Assembly (NCBI GenBank): GCA_020251025.1
Contig: JADCDI010000035.1
Location: forward strand, 1-63,715
Length of the DNA stretch: 63,715 bases
Reading direction: 5' to 3'
Source: Rhodobacter sp.
GTDB lineage: Bacteria; Pseudomonadota; Alphaproteobacteria; Rhodobacterales; Rhodobacteraceae
The position numbers were made by a program, and so were the translations under genes. Below the pieces are notes generated by a model. The model worked only from the letters and a program-made list of their open reading frames with translations. It did no database searches and had not been told where the DNA came from. How positions within the stretch are numbered: position 1 is the first letter of the stretch; every line of letters starts with the position of its first letter. This document shows, piece after piece, positions 1 through 8,576 of the stretch.

Positions 1-1
1 C

Positions 2-151
2 GACAAGCGCCGCTATGAACGGCGTAATCGCATCGAGATCATGTTCGGCAGGCTCAAGGACCGGCGCCGCGTCGCTACCCGCTACGACAGATGTGCGAAG
101 ACCTTCCTCTCCGCCGTCGCACTGGCCGAAACCGTCTTGTTCCGGCTTTGA
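2..151 (+). mobile_element. IS5-family transposase, C-terminal fragment (cut by window edge)
   Basis: The reading frame is open from the left edge and encodes the last 49 residues of a DDE transposase. It contains the Y-R-R-N-R-I-E-x-x-F-G-R-L-K-D motif, which carries the catalytic glutamate region of IS5/IS427-type transposases, and ends in ...ETVLFRL. The sequence just after the stop (about 156-176, beginning GAGTCTGGACCC) resembles the terminal repeat of this group. The rest of the element lies outside the window, so I cannot tell whether it is intact. Confidence 0.8.
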
Positions 152-451
152 CGATCAATGAGTCTGGACCCTAACCTGAACCGCCTGATTATGAAAACTT
201 GACGCATTTAAAAAACGTGTTCACCTTCGGGTTATCGGGTGACCGACCCGTTCGGTTGCAGCCCTTTGCCCTGGGTGCGCGTCAGTGGTTTGGTCAAGCT
301 ATGGCACAGAAGCGTGCGGGGCGGGGTTAGTTGCGCCCGGCGCACCGGGCCTTGCTGCATGTGGCGCAGGGTCTTTTCTTTGCGGGATCGTTGAAAAGCC
401 ATGCCGCGCCTCGCACCGGGGGCGCGCCGACAGGCCTGGAAGGCATCTGCC
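152..451. other. Intergenic stretch after the IS end
   Basis: This holds the presumed IS right end and an upstream region for the next gene. I see no convincing coding sequence: the overlapping open frames on both strands have no recognisable domain. No clear promoter motif was identified. Confidence 0.4.
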
Positions 452-2002
452 ATGAACGTCTGTTCGGAGAACGGGCACGCCGCTCGCAGGGCAGGCTGCA
501 CTTTTCGTGCAGCCTTGGCCGCCCTGATGCTGCCCATCTGCGGTCTTTGGGGGACCGTGCAGGCGCAGCCGCTTGATGCGGTCTGTCTTGAAGACCCTTC
601 TGCGGGCTGCCTTGCCGGGGCGGCGGCCCTGGAATTCGCGGGCATCGATGACGCGAAGATCTGGCCATTCGACAGCGCGCGGCGTCCGAATCTGGCGCAG
701 ATTCTCGTCGAGACCGGCAGGGAAAAGGATTTGGCCGTTTTTCTGGACAAGGCGGCTGGTGTGGCCCCCCTCGTCCATGAAAACGCGGTCGGCGCTGCCG
801 CAGCGGCCTTCGCCGGGGCAGGAAAGCTGTCCCAGGCACGCGCGCTGATTGCCGTTCCCATGGACGGTGGAAACCTGTCTCACAGTGTTTTCAAGGAAGT
901 TGGCTTCGCAATGGTTCGACGCGGCGATGTAAATGGCCTGATCTGGCTCGATACCGCGCTGGGTGAGATTGAACGCTCTGGAACGAAGTTGCCCTATTCT
1001 CCTGTGTCTCGCCGGTTAATTCTTGACATGGTTCCGGACGCAGAACTGGCGGACAGATTGCTGGGCGGTCGGGCAGAGAATTGCGCCGAACTTCAAAAGG
1101 GTCAAAATCCATGGGTCAAAACTTGGGCTGCAACGCTGCAAGCCCCCGGCAATGACGACCTGATTGCGCTTCTGGGCCTGTGCTTCCGGATTGCTTCCCC
1201 GGAGGTCGCAAGAATTCACGGGCCCGTGAGCGCTTTCGATCCGTTCCTGGCACCAATCAGGATCCACGATCCAGCCTTGGAAGCAAAATTGCGCCGGGCG
1301 ATCCTGGCGGGGGCTGGCCTCGATACAGAGGCCGGCGGGACGCCCCCGGAGGGTCTTGAGGTTCCCTACACCGCCCGGGCCGCGATCCTGACGCTGTTTG
1401 AGGCGAAGCAGGCGCAGGAACTTTTGCTGTATTGGATGACGCGCGGCCATGACGATGACGCGCTTGCCTCAGGCTATGCCGCTGCCCTGGGCACTGCGCT
1501 GGCCACCGGCAACGGGCCCGATCTGCTGCGACTGCTGTCAGACCCGCCGTCCGGCCCGGATTGGGAGACACGGGTCAACTTTGCCATGCAGTTTGCCGTC
1601 TACGGTGCCGTTGCCGGTGACAAGGACTTGATCGCCACTGCCCTGGAAAGCACCGGCAACTACGACTGGGGCGACAGCATCCGCCTGTTCCTCGCGCGCC
1701 TTTCCGGGACCGCCCCGTTCCGCACCTGCGCAGAATTCCGGCCCGAAATGCAGCTCAAGCATCTGGTCATCCGCGTTCTTGCGGACCGTGACGCCGCAGA
1801 CGCGGCAATCCGGCTGGCCCAAGAGCAGCTTTGTGCCGCAGAGCTTCCGGCGGGATTGTTCGAGGTTGCGGTGCTGTCGCAGTCGCGGGATTTGCAGCAG
1901 GAGGCGCTCGTATTGGCCAGCCAGCTGGAAGACCGGAACGAACGCGCGCTCGCTTTGGCCCGGATGGCCCGGATCGCCCATCGCGCCGGGCAGTTTGACT
2001 GA
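452..2002 (+). CDS. Secreted all-helical protein of unknown function
   Basis: This 516-residue protein is not recognised. The start at 452 was chosen over 401 because it places a classical signal peptide at the N-terminus: a basic stretch (HAARRAG), a hydrophobic core (AALAALMLPICGLWG) and a probable cleavage site after VQA. The mature part is rich in Ala, Leu and acidic residues and looks like a run of helical hairpins (TPR/HEAT-like), with scattered cysteines. It is probably periplasmic. It stands alone between an IS remnant and an IS110 relic. The product is confidently protein-coding from codon usage, but no function can be inferred. Confidence 0.75.
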   Translation: MNVCSENGHAARRAGCTFRAALAALMLPICGLWGTVQAQPLDAVCLEDPSAGCLAGAAALEFAGIDDAKIWPFDSARRPNLAQILVETGREKDLAVFLDKAAGVAPLVHENAVGAAAAAFAGAGKLSQARALIAVPMDGGNLSHSVFKEVGFAMVRRGDVNGLIWLDTALGEIERSGTKLPYSPVSRRLILDMVPDAELADRLLGGRAENCAELQKGQNPWVKTWAATLQAPGNDDLIALLGLCFRIASPEVARIHGPVSAFDPFLAPIRIHDPALEAKLRRAILAGAGLDTEAGGTPPEGLEVPYTARAAILTLFEAKQAQELLLYWMTRGHDDDALASGYAAALGTALATGNGPDLLRLLSDPPSGPDWETRVNFAMQFAVYGAVAGDKDLIATALESTGNYDWGDSIRLFLARLSGTAPFRTCAEFRPEMQLKHLVIRVLADRDAADAAIRLAQEQLCAAELPAGLFEVAVLSQSRDLQQEALVLASQLEDRNERALALARMARIAHRAGQFD

Positions 2003-2063
2003 GACCAACGGCGGCAGGCTTTGACAGCCTTGCGGTCTTCTTGACCGCCAATCGAGCGGACAT

Positions 2064-2912
2064 TTGGCGATTTCGCTGGCCTGGAAGGTCCAGGCGTCGC
2101 AGCACCGTGCCACGATGTCCCCGCAGGTTCCGGACACGGGAGACGGCGGGGCGGCTGGCGCACAGGCAGGCCCGGATGCGGGTGCCCATGCCCTGTCGGC
2201 CCACGCGGCGCTGCGGGTGCCCATCACAGCGCGCGGCATCGCGCGGCTCTTTCGCTGGATCGGGGTGGGACCGGTCGCGCGCATCGTCTACGAGCCGACG
2301 AAGCGCTGCCACCGGGTGCCGGAGGCGCGGCTGGCGGCGGCCGGGCTGCCGCTGGCACCGGTGAACCCGCGTCTGGCCCGGCGCTTTGCGCAGGCCCAGG
2401 GTCTGCAGGCCAAGACTGACCGGACCCGTGCCCGGATGTCGGCGGAGATGGGCCTGGCAACTGACCCTCGGCCTGCAGGTCCCCAGCCCTGCAAACCTGT
2501 GGCGTCTCAAGGACCTGGTTGCCGCCGATCCCGCGCTTGGCAAGACAAGGCCCGCCTCCTGCAAAGCCTGCCCGGCATCGCTGCGTCTTGCCGCAGCGAC
2601 ACTCCCCGCCGAAGCCCCGGAGCCTGGCCAGCCCGAGGCCCGCCAGATCGCCGCCCTGGCAGGGCTTGCACCCATCGCCCGCGAAAGCGGCACCTGGCGG
2701 GGAAAAGCCACCATTCAGGGCGGCAGGCGCCATCTGCGCCGCGCGCCTACCAGGCCGACCCTGACCGCCATCCGCAGAACCGTGATCTGGCTGCGCTATT
2801 CACCCGCCTGAGCGCCGCCGGAAAACCTCCCAAGCTCGCCCTTGTCGCGGCAATGCGCAAACTCCTCATCCTCGCCGGCACACTCCTGCGCGAGGGACGG
2901 GAATGGCAGCAA
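2064..2912 (+). pseudogene. Decayed IS110/IS1111-type transposase
   Basis: Pieces of an IS110-family transposase can be read in two different frames. The first frame has the RuvC-like domain remnant (RLFRWIGVGPVARIVYEP, then RFAQAQ and KTDRTRARM). The frame then shifts near 2400, where the Transposase_20 domain appears (QIAALAGLAPIARESGTWRG, then KATIQGGRRHLRRA). It shifts back near 2780 to give the C-terminus (LAALFTRLSAAGKPPKLALV, then AAMRKLLILAGTLL). The N-terminal catalytic segment is largely lost. At least two frameshifts plus the missing N-terminus make it non-functional. Confidence 0.85.
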
Positions 2913-2984
2913 GAAAAAGCCCTTACGAAACCCTTGACGAACACGGATACTGGCCTGTCCTGGTGCAGCCAGCACGGGTCTTTG

Positions 2985-3125
2985 CCCAAGCCCCGCGCAG
3001 GGGCGGGGGAAACGCGGGTCGCGGTTCCGCATACCGCCTTCAGGGGCAATCCCTTTCCCCGGACCGGAAAGCGTTTTCCCGCCAGGCATGCGGACGGTAC
3101 TTTCGCAGCATCCCGGTCAGGCCGC
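2985..3125. repeat. Degenerate copy of the four-hairpin intergenic repeat family
   Basis: The segment contains GGGGGAAACGCGGGTCGCGG and, in inverse orientation, GGGGCAATCCCTTTCCCCGG. Both match pieces of the repeat block at 63245-63370. The GC-hairpin core (GCCAGCGCCCG arms) found in the better copies is missing here. It lies between the IS110 relic and the end of the thiolase gene. Confidence 0.5.
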
Positions 3126-3130
3126 CGGCA

Positions 3131-4225
3131 TCAGACCCCAAGCAGCAGCGCAGTCCCCAGGCCGCCGGCCGCCGCAATGGCGGCAAGCCCGGTGCCGCTG
3201 CGCAGGTCATGGAACAAGCGCACGGCCAGAATGGCACCAGAGGCACCGATGGGGTGCCCGCGTGCCAAGGCGCCGCCCCCGCCATTGACCAGATCGGGGT
3301 CGAGGCCCGCGCCTTCAACACAGGCAATCGCCTGCACCGCATAGGCCTCCATCACCTCTGCCAGGCGCAGGTCCGCAGCGCGGATCCCGGCCCTGCCCAG
3401 CACGCGGACAATGGCGTCAACCGGGGCCAGGCCCGGCTCTTCGGGCCGCCCGCCCAGGGTCGCACCCCCCAGAATGCGCAGCGCGCGCCTTGAGCGGCGC
3501 GCCAGCCGGTCAGACACGACAAGGCACAGCGCAGCCCCGTCGGCGGCCACAGCCGCATTGGCTGCGGTGATCGTGCCGCTGATCACCGGGGCGCGGGCGG
3601 CCACCGCCGGTGTCAGATGCCGGGTGAAGCCATCGGCGCTGATCCCCGGCAGCGGCACGATCTCGCCCTGCATCCGGCCCGCAGCCGCAAGGGCTGCCGC
3701 GTGGCTGCGCAGCGCCCAGGCATCCTGGCGGTCGCGCCCGATGCCAAGCGACCGTGCAAGACAAGCCGCCGCTTCGGCCATGTCGGGATCGCGGTCGGGC
3801 CAGGGGGTGAAGGGGGGTTGGTCATAGGGCACCGCCGGTCTGCCGCCCGGATCGGTCCGCAGCCGGATCGGACGGCGCGAATAGCTTTCCACCCCGCCCG
3901 CAAGCACCGCCTCGGCCTGTCCCGCCTTGATCATGGCCTGCGCCAGCAGCAGCGCGTCCAGCCCGCCCGCGCACTGGCGGTCGATGGTCAGCCCCGCCAC
4001 CCCCAATGGCAGGCCGGCCGCCAGCGCCACCACGCGGGCCGGATTGCCCCCCGCCCCCAGCGCATTCGAAAGGATCAGGTCCGAAACCTCGTCCGGCGCG
4101 ACCCCGGCCTCGGTCAGGCAGGCCGTCACCAGAGGGGCGGCAAGGTCCTGCAGCGACAGCCCGGCAAGAGCGCCGCCGCGCGGCATGACGGGGGTGCGGA
4201 AGGCCGCCGTGACATAGGCGGTCAC
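3131..4225 (-). CDS. Thiolase-family protein lacking the second active-site cysteine
   Basis: At 364 residues this is slightly short for a thiolase (about 390). The nucleophilic cysteine is present in DRQCAGG (C85), and the GHPIGASG motif with its active-site histidine is at about 324. The C-terminal motif, normally C-x-G-G-G, reads AAAGGLG, so the general acid/base cysteine is replaced by alanine at about 353. The usual NEAFA motif reads MEAYA. Claisen condensation or thiolysis may therefore be impaired, and an SCP2-like or altered reaction is possible. Its ATG overlaps the stop of the upstream AMP-binding gene by 4 bp, so the two proteins are probably made together and may act on the same acyl-CoA. 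Confidence 0.85.
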   Translation of the reverse strand: MTAYVTAAFRTPVMPRGGALAGLSLQDLAAPLVTACLTEAGVAPDEVSDLILSNALGAGGNPARVVALAAGLPLGVAGLTIDRQCAGGLDALLLAQAMIKAGQAEAVLAGGVESYSRRPIRLRTDPGGRPAVPYDQPPFTPWPDRDPDMAEAAACLARSLGIGRDRQDAWALRSHAAALAAAGRMQGEIVPLPGISADGFTRHLTPAVAARAPVISGTITAANAAVAADGAALCLVVSDRLARRSRRALRILGGATLGGRPEEPGLAPVDAIVRVLGRAGIRAADLRLAEVMEAYAVQAIACVEGAGLDPDLVNGGGGALARGHPIGASGAILAVRLFHDLRSGTGLAAIAAAGGLGTALLLGV

Positions 4226-5430
4226 CCGACAAACCCCCGCAAGGCCGCAAGGTCGGTCTTGCCGGACGCGAGCAGCGGCCAGTCCGCCGCAAGGTGCACG
4301 CGGCGCGGGGCCTTCAGCGGCCCCAGCCGCCGGCGGCAGGCGGCCAGCAGCGCGGCCGGGTCACCCCCCATGACGACGGCGTCCAGAACCTGACCGCGCC
4401 GGGGATCGGCGCGGGCAAGCACGGCGGCCCGGGTGACGCCGGGCTGAGCCAGAAGAAACGCCTCGATCTCTTCGGGGAAGACATTCTGATCCGCCACGGT
4501 CACCATCCGGCCCCGCCGACCGGACAGCATCAGGAACCCGTCGCGCATCTCGCCGATCTCGCCCAGGGTCAGCCAGCCGTCGTGCCAGCGCGCATCGCCC
4601 GCCGCCCCGGCATAGCCATCAAAAAGATAGGGCGAGCGGACCCAGACCTCGCGCATCCCGGGCGGGCCGCGCAGATCGATCTCTGCCCCCGGATAGGCGC
4701 GCCCGACGCTGCCTTCGGGGGTCGCGGCATCCGACAGGGTGATGAAGCTGGTCTCTGCCGCCCCGTAGAATTCGCAGATTTCTGCCGCCGGAAACTGCAC
4801 GGCCAGCCCGGCCTGCGTTGCCGGATCAAGCTTTGATCCCCCGGTGACGATCAGGCGCAGCCCGGCAACCGGGCGGGCCTGCGCCTCGATCATGAGGCGA
4901 AGTTGCGCCGGTGCGGCATAGAGCACGTCGATCTGCCGCATCCGCAGCGCCGTCACCTGCCTGTCCGGCCGCAACCCGTCCAGAAGATGCGCCTCGGCGC
5001 CCAGATGGACCGCCTCGGTCGCGCCATAAAGGGCCAGCGATTGCGTCAGGCGTCCCGGAACGGCCACGCGCACCCCCGGCCCGATGCCGAAGCGGGCAGC
5101 GTTCACGGCAAAGCTGGCGATCCACGAGGCCTGGCTGCGCCGGATGCGGCGCGGCAGGCCGGACGAGCCGGATGTCAGCGTCTCGAAACGGCCTGCCCCC
5201 TGCTGCGCGGGCCCCGCCGCTGTTTCGCCGACACGAAAGGCAAGCCCGGCCCCGGCGGCGGCAAAGACGCCTGCCAGCGCCTGCGCGGGCGGGCGTTCGG
5301 GGATGCAGGCCAGCGCAGGACCATCCGGCATTCCGGCCCCGGCCCCGTCCGGCCCGCAAATGCGTGCCCTTGGATGCCACCGGAACCGCTCCGGCGGGGC
5401 CGGCTTGCCGGTTCCGGCCCTGCCGCTCAT
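4222..5430 (-). CDS. AMP-binding (ANL superfamily) acyl-CoA synthetase-like enzyme
   Basis: This 402-residue adenylating enzyme is shorter than a typical acyl-CoA ligase (about 500). Visible core motifs are the P-loop-like TSGSSGLPRR, FYGAAETSF (A5 region), LGEIGEMRDGFLMLSGRRGR (A7/A8) and the C-terminal catalytic lysine context LLASGKTDL (A10). The shortening is at the N-terminus, where the first subdomain is compact. It probably activates a carboxylic acid as acyl-AMP and transfers it to CoA or a carrier. It overlaps the aldolase gene upstream and the thiolase gene downstream by 4 bp each. The acid substrate is unknown. Confidence 0.82.
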   Translation of the reverse strand: MSGRAGTGKPAPPERFRWHPRARICGPDGAGAGMPDGPALACIPERPPAQALAGVFAAAGAGLAFRVGETAAGPAQQGAGRFETLTSGSSGLPRRIRRSQASWIASFAVNAARFGIGPGVRVAVPGRLTQSLALYGATEAVHLGAEAHLLDGLRPDRQVTALRMRQIDVLYAAPAQLRLMIEAQARPVAGLRLIVTGGSKLDPATQAGLAVQFPAAEICEFYGAAETSFITLSDAATPEGSVGRAYPGAEIDLRGPPGMREVWVRSPYLFDGYAGAAGDARWHDGWLTLGEIGEMRDGFLMLSGRRGRMVTVADQNVFPEEIEAFLLAQPGVTRAAVLARADPRRGQVLDAVVMGGDPAALLAACRRRLGPLKAPRRVHLAADWPLLASGKTDLAALRGFVG

Positions 5431-6194
5431 GCGCTGCGAAAACCCGCCGCAAGCGCCCGTGCGGCGTGCAGCATCAGGCCAAGATCGATGCCCACGGCCG
5501 TAAACCGGGCACCCCAGCCCATGCAGGCCCGTGCAAAGGCCGGGTCGGATGTCAGGATGCCCGCAGGTTTGCCGGCTGCGGTGATCCGGCGGATCGCATC
5601 TTCGATGGCCTCCGTCACAGCGGGATGCGCAAGCTGGCCGGGGTGCCCCATGCTGGCGGCAAGATCGGCCGGTCCGATGAACAGCCCGTCCACCCCGTCA
5701 ACCGCGGCAATCTCTTCGATCCGGGTCAGGGCGAGGGCGGTTTCCACCTGCAAGACAAGGCAAATCTCTGCCTCGGCGCGCCCAGTATAATCGGCCACAG
5801 CCCCAAAGTGGCTGGCGCGCGTCAGCCCCGCCACGCCGCGCATTCCGCGCGGGGCATAGCGCACGGCGGCCACCGCCGCCTGTGCTTCGGCTGCCGACTG
5901 GATATAGGGCAGGATCAGGCTCTGCGCCCCGAAATCCAGCAGGCGCTTGATCAGCACCGGGTCATTGGCCGCCGGACGCACCACGGCAGAGACCGGGTAA
6001 GGGGCCATGGCCTGCAGCATCGCCAGCACATCGGGCACGTCCGTAGGGGCATGTTCGGTGTCGATCACCACCCAGTCAAAGCCGCATCCGGCCAGCGCCT
6101 CGGCCACCAGCGGGCCGGGGATGGAATTCCACAGCCCGATCTGCTGGCGGCCGTCTTTCAGCGCCTGTTTGAAGCGGTTGACGGGCAGTTCCAT
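5427..6194 (-). CDS. HpcH/HpaI-type class II aldolase
   Basis: This 255-residue TIM-barrel enzyme belongs to the HpcH/HpaI family, which includes 4-hydroxy-2-oxoheptanedioate aldolase. Family motifs are GLWNSIPGPLVAEALAGCGF near the N-terminus, DTEHAP, the metal- and substrate-binding region RVARYAPRG-like (AVRYAPRGMRG), and FIGPADLAASMG. Family members cleave 4-hydroxy-2-oxo acids to pyruvate plus an aldehyde using a divalent metal. The start codon shares a base with the aroQ stop (TGATG), which indicates translational coupling. In this operon it could supply or consume pyruvate or an aldehyde, but the real substrate is not visible. Confidence 0.85.
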   Translation of the reverse strand: MELPVNRFKQALKDGRQQIGLWNSIPGPLVAEALAGCGFDWVVIDTEHAPTDVPDVLAMLQAMAPYPVSAVVRPAANDPVLIKRLLDFGAQSLILPYIQSAAEAQAAVAAVRYAPRGMRGVAGLTRASHFGAVADYTGRAEAEICLVLQVETALALTRIEEIAAVDGVDGLFIGPADLAASMGHPGQLAHPAVTEAIEDAIRRITAAGKPAGILTSDPAFARACMGWGARFTAVGIDLGLMLHAARALAAGFRSA

Positions 6195-6646
6195 CAGCTG
6201 TGCCCCAAAAGGGTCGCCATACGGCGCAGGGCAAGCAGGTAGCCTTCGGTGCCGAAACCGGCGATGACGCCGTCGGCGCGCAGGGACACATAGGACTGAT
6301 GCCGGAACGCCTCGCGCCGGTGGATGTTCGAGATGTGAACCTCCAGCACCGGACCGTCAAAGGCGTTCAGCGCATCCAGAATGGCAATCGAGGTGTGGCT
6401 GTAGGCGGCCGGGTTCAGGATGATCCCGGCCCCTTCGGACCGCGCCTGATGGATCCAGTCGATGATCTGCCCCTCGTGGTTCGACTGATGAAAGCGGATC
6501 GTCAGGCCAAGCTCTGCGGCCAGGTTTGCGCAGCCTTGCGCCACGTCTTCCAGCGTGGCCTTGCCGTAAACCTCGGGCTGGCGCAGCCCCAGCAGGTTCA
6601 GGTTCGGTCCGTTCAGGATGTAGATCGGCTTTTGCACGCGGTGCAT
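6194..6646 (-). CDS. aroQ: 3-dehydroquinate dehydratase, type II
   Basis: The protein is 150 residues, normal for the dodecameric type II enzyme. It reversibly dehydrates 3-dehydroquinate to 3-dehydroshikimate in the shikimate pathway (or quinate catabolism). Diagnostic motifs are [19 protein letters not shown] with the catalytic loop tyrosine, [25 protein letters not shown] and [11 protein letters not shown] with the catalytic histidine. A GTG four codons downstream is an alternative start. It heads the minus-strand set with the aldolase, AMP-binding and thiolase genes, which is unusual company for a housekeeping aromatic gene. Confidence 0.95.
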   Translation of the reverse strand: MHRVQKPIYILNGPNLNLLGLRQPEVYGKATLEDVAQGCANLAAELGLTIRFHQSNHEGQIIDWIHQARSEGAGIILNPAAYSHTSIAILDALNAFDGPVLEVHISNIHRREAFRHQSYVSLRADGVIAGFGTEGYLLALRRMATLLGHS

Positions 6647-6704
6647 CCTTGGGTCAGGGCTGTGCCGACGATAGACGATCCTTCGCTGCGGACAAGCGTC
6701 TGTG

Positions 6705-7574
6705 TCAGGCCACCTTCTCCAGTGTGGCCGGGGCGGTCACGCCCAGCGCATGGCAGACATCGCGCGTCAGGTGCGGCCGGTTCAGCGTGTAGAAATGCAG
6801 ATCCTCCACGCCTTCGCCGATCAGCCGCGAACACAGTGCGGTGCACTGCGTCAGGGCCAGCAAGGCTTCGCGGCCATCGCGCCGCGCGGTCTCGAAAGCG
6901 TCGTTCAGACGCGGCGGGATCCGGGCACCGCAGCGGGCGGCAAAGCGTTTGGCACCGTCCCAGCCGGTGATCGGCAGGATGCCGGGAATGACCGGCGCGG
7001 CAATGCCCTCGGCCGCGCAGGCATCGCGGAACCGCAGAAAGGTCTCTGCCTCGAAGAAGAACTGGGTGATCGCGCTTGTGGCCCCGGCATCGATCTTGCG
7101 CTTGAGCCAAAGCACATCGGCGCGGCTGTCGGCGGCATCGGGGTGCCGTTCGGGGTAGGCGGCGACGCGGATCTTGAACTTGCCGGTTGCCGCCAGGGCC
7201 GCCACCAGATCGACCGAGCTTGCAAAACCGTCCGGATGTGGCGCGAACCGGGCATTGCCCTTTGGCGCATCGCCGCGCAGGGCAACGATTTCGGTGACCC
7301 CCTCTTGCGCATAGGCCTGCGCAATCGCCAGCGTCTCGGTCCGGGTCGCATCGACACAGGTCAGATGCGCCGCCACGTTCAGGCCATAACTCCTTCCGAT
7401 GGTGCCCACGGCCTCATGTGTCAGCCTGCGGGTGGTGCCCCCTGCGCCATAGGTGACCGAGACGAAGTCTGGCCGCAGCGGGGCAAGCACCTGCACCGTT
7501 TCCCACAGCCGGAATGCGGCATCAAGCGTTTGCGGCGGGAAGAATTCGAACGAAAGGCGGGGGGTGACGGACAT
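6705..7574 (-). CDS. metF: Methylenetetrahydrofolate reductase [NAD(P)H]
   Basis: This flavoprotein reduces 5,10-methylene-THF to 5-methyl-THF, the methyl donor for methionine synthesis. The start at 7574 ([16 protein letters not shown]) was chosen because the FEFFPP motif is always close to the N-terminus in MetF; an upstream ATG at 7640 would overlap the regulatory region. Further family features are [22 protein letters not shown] and the QFFFEAETF segment. Length is 289 residues, normal. It is transcribed divergently from a LysR gene of the MetR type, with a MetR-like box between them, so control by MetR and homocysteine is likely. Confidence 0.95.
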   Translation of the reverse strand: MSVTPRLSFEFFPPQTLDAAFRLWETVQVLAPLRPDFVSVTYGAGGTTRRLTHEAVGTIGRSYGLNVAAHLTCVDATRTETLAIAQAYAQEGVTEIVALRGDAPKGNARFAPHPDGFASSVDLVAALAATGKFKIRVAAYPERHPDAADSRADVLWLKRKIDAGATSAITQFFFEAETFLRFRDACAAEGIAAPVIPGILPITGWDGAKRFAARCGARIPPRLNDAFETARRDGREALLALTQCTALCSRLIGEGVEDLHFYTLNRPHLTRDVCHALGVTAPATLEKVA

Positions 7575-7617
7575 GGGCGGCTCCTGCTGATACGCCCTTG
7601 TCGCAAATCCGCCGATG

Positions 7618-7630
7618 TGAGACAAATTCA
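7618..7630. promoter_or_regulatory. MetR-type operator
   Basis: TGAGACAAATTCA fits the enterobacterial MetR consensus TGAA-N5-TTCA with one mismatch and an A/T centre. It lies in the 90-bp gap between the divergent metF and metR-like genes. The assignment is inferred from the match and the position. Confidence 0.55.
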
Positions 7631-7664
7631 TAATACGCATGATCTATATGAGGTTTGCCGCAGG

Positions 7665-8570
7665 ATGTATCTGGAATTCCGGCATCTGCGCACCATCCGC
7701 GCCATCCATCAGGCCGGTGGCCTGGCCCGTGCGGCCGACATGCTGAACATGACGCAATCCGCGCTGAGCCATCAGGTCAAGGGGTTGGAGGATCAGGCGG
7801 GGATCGAATTGTTCGTGCGGCGGTCAAAGCCCATGCGGCTTTCGGCGGCGGGGCTGCGGATGCTGAAGCTTGCCGAACGCATCCTGCCGGAAATCGACGC
7901 CCTTCAGGACGAATTCGCGGCGCTGAAGTCCGGCAAGACCGGGCGGCTGCACATCGCCATCGAATGCCATGCCTGTTTTGACTGGCTGTTCCCGGTGCTG
8001 GAGCGGTTCCGACACGCCTGGCCCGAGGTTGACGTCGATATCCGCGCGGGCCTTGCCTTTGAAGCGCTGCCGGCCCTGAACCGTGAAGAGGTTGACCTTG
8101 TGATCTCGTCCGACCCCGTGACGCTGGACGGGATCACCTTCAACCCGCTGTTTGATTATCACCCGGTGTTCGTGGCCGCAGCCCAGAACCCGCTGGCGGC
8201 GAAAGAGGTGATCCTGGCCGAGGATTTCCGCGACCAGATGCTGATCACCTATCCCGTGGCCCGCGACCGCCTCGATGTGTTTACCGAGCTTCTGACCCCC
8301 GCCCGGGTGGAGCCGCGCGGCCAGCGGCAGGTGGAACTGACGGCTGTCATCCTGATGCTGGTGGCGGCGAACCGCGGTGTGTCGGTTTTGCCCGACTGGG
8401 TGCTGCGCGATGTGAAAAGCAACGCCGATTATGTTACGCGGCCGCTGGGGCCGGGGGTGATCACCAAGCGGCTTTATGCCGCGACGCGCAGTGAAGATGT
8501 GGCCAAACCCTATATGGCCCATGTCCTGCGCCTGGGCCGGAGCGAGCCGGTGAAGCTGCAGCGCCGGTAG
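7665..8570 (+). CDS. metR: LysR-type transcriptional regulator, MetR-like
   Basis: The 301-residue protein has an N-terminal winged helix-turn-helix (residues about 3-62: LEFRHLRTIRAIHQAGGLAR, then AADMLNMTQSALSHQVKGLE) followed by the two-lobe effector domain (GRLHIAIECHACFDWLFPVL is typical of MetR, which binds homocysteine). It is divergent from metF, the usual arrangement for MetR. The start is the first ATG after the shared regulatory gap. It is likely to activate metF and repress itself. Confidence 0.88.
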   Translation: MYLEFRHLRTIRAIHQAGGLARAADMLNMTQSALSHQVKGLEDQAGIELFVRRSKPMRLSAAGLRMLKLAERILPEIDALQDEFAALKSGKTGRLHIAIECHACFDWLFPVLERFRHAWPEVDVDIRAGLAFEALPALNREEVDLVISSDPVTLDGITFNPLFDYHPVFVAAAQNPLAAKEVILAEDFRDQMLITYPVARDRLDVFTELLTPARVEPRGQRQVELTAVILMLVAANRGVSVLPDWVLRDVKSNADYVTRPLGPGVITKRLYAATRSEDVAKPYMAHVLRLGRSEPVKLQRR

Positions 8571-8576
8571 CGGGGT

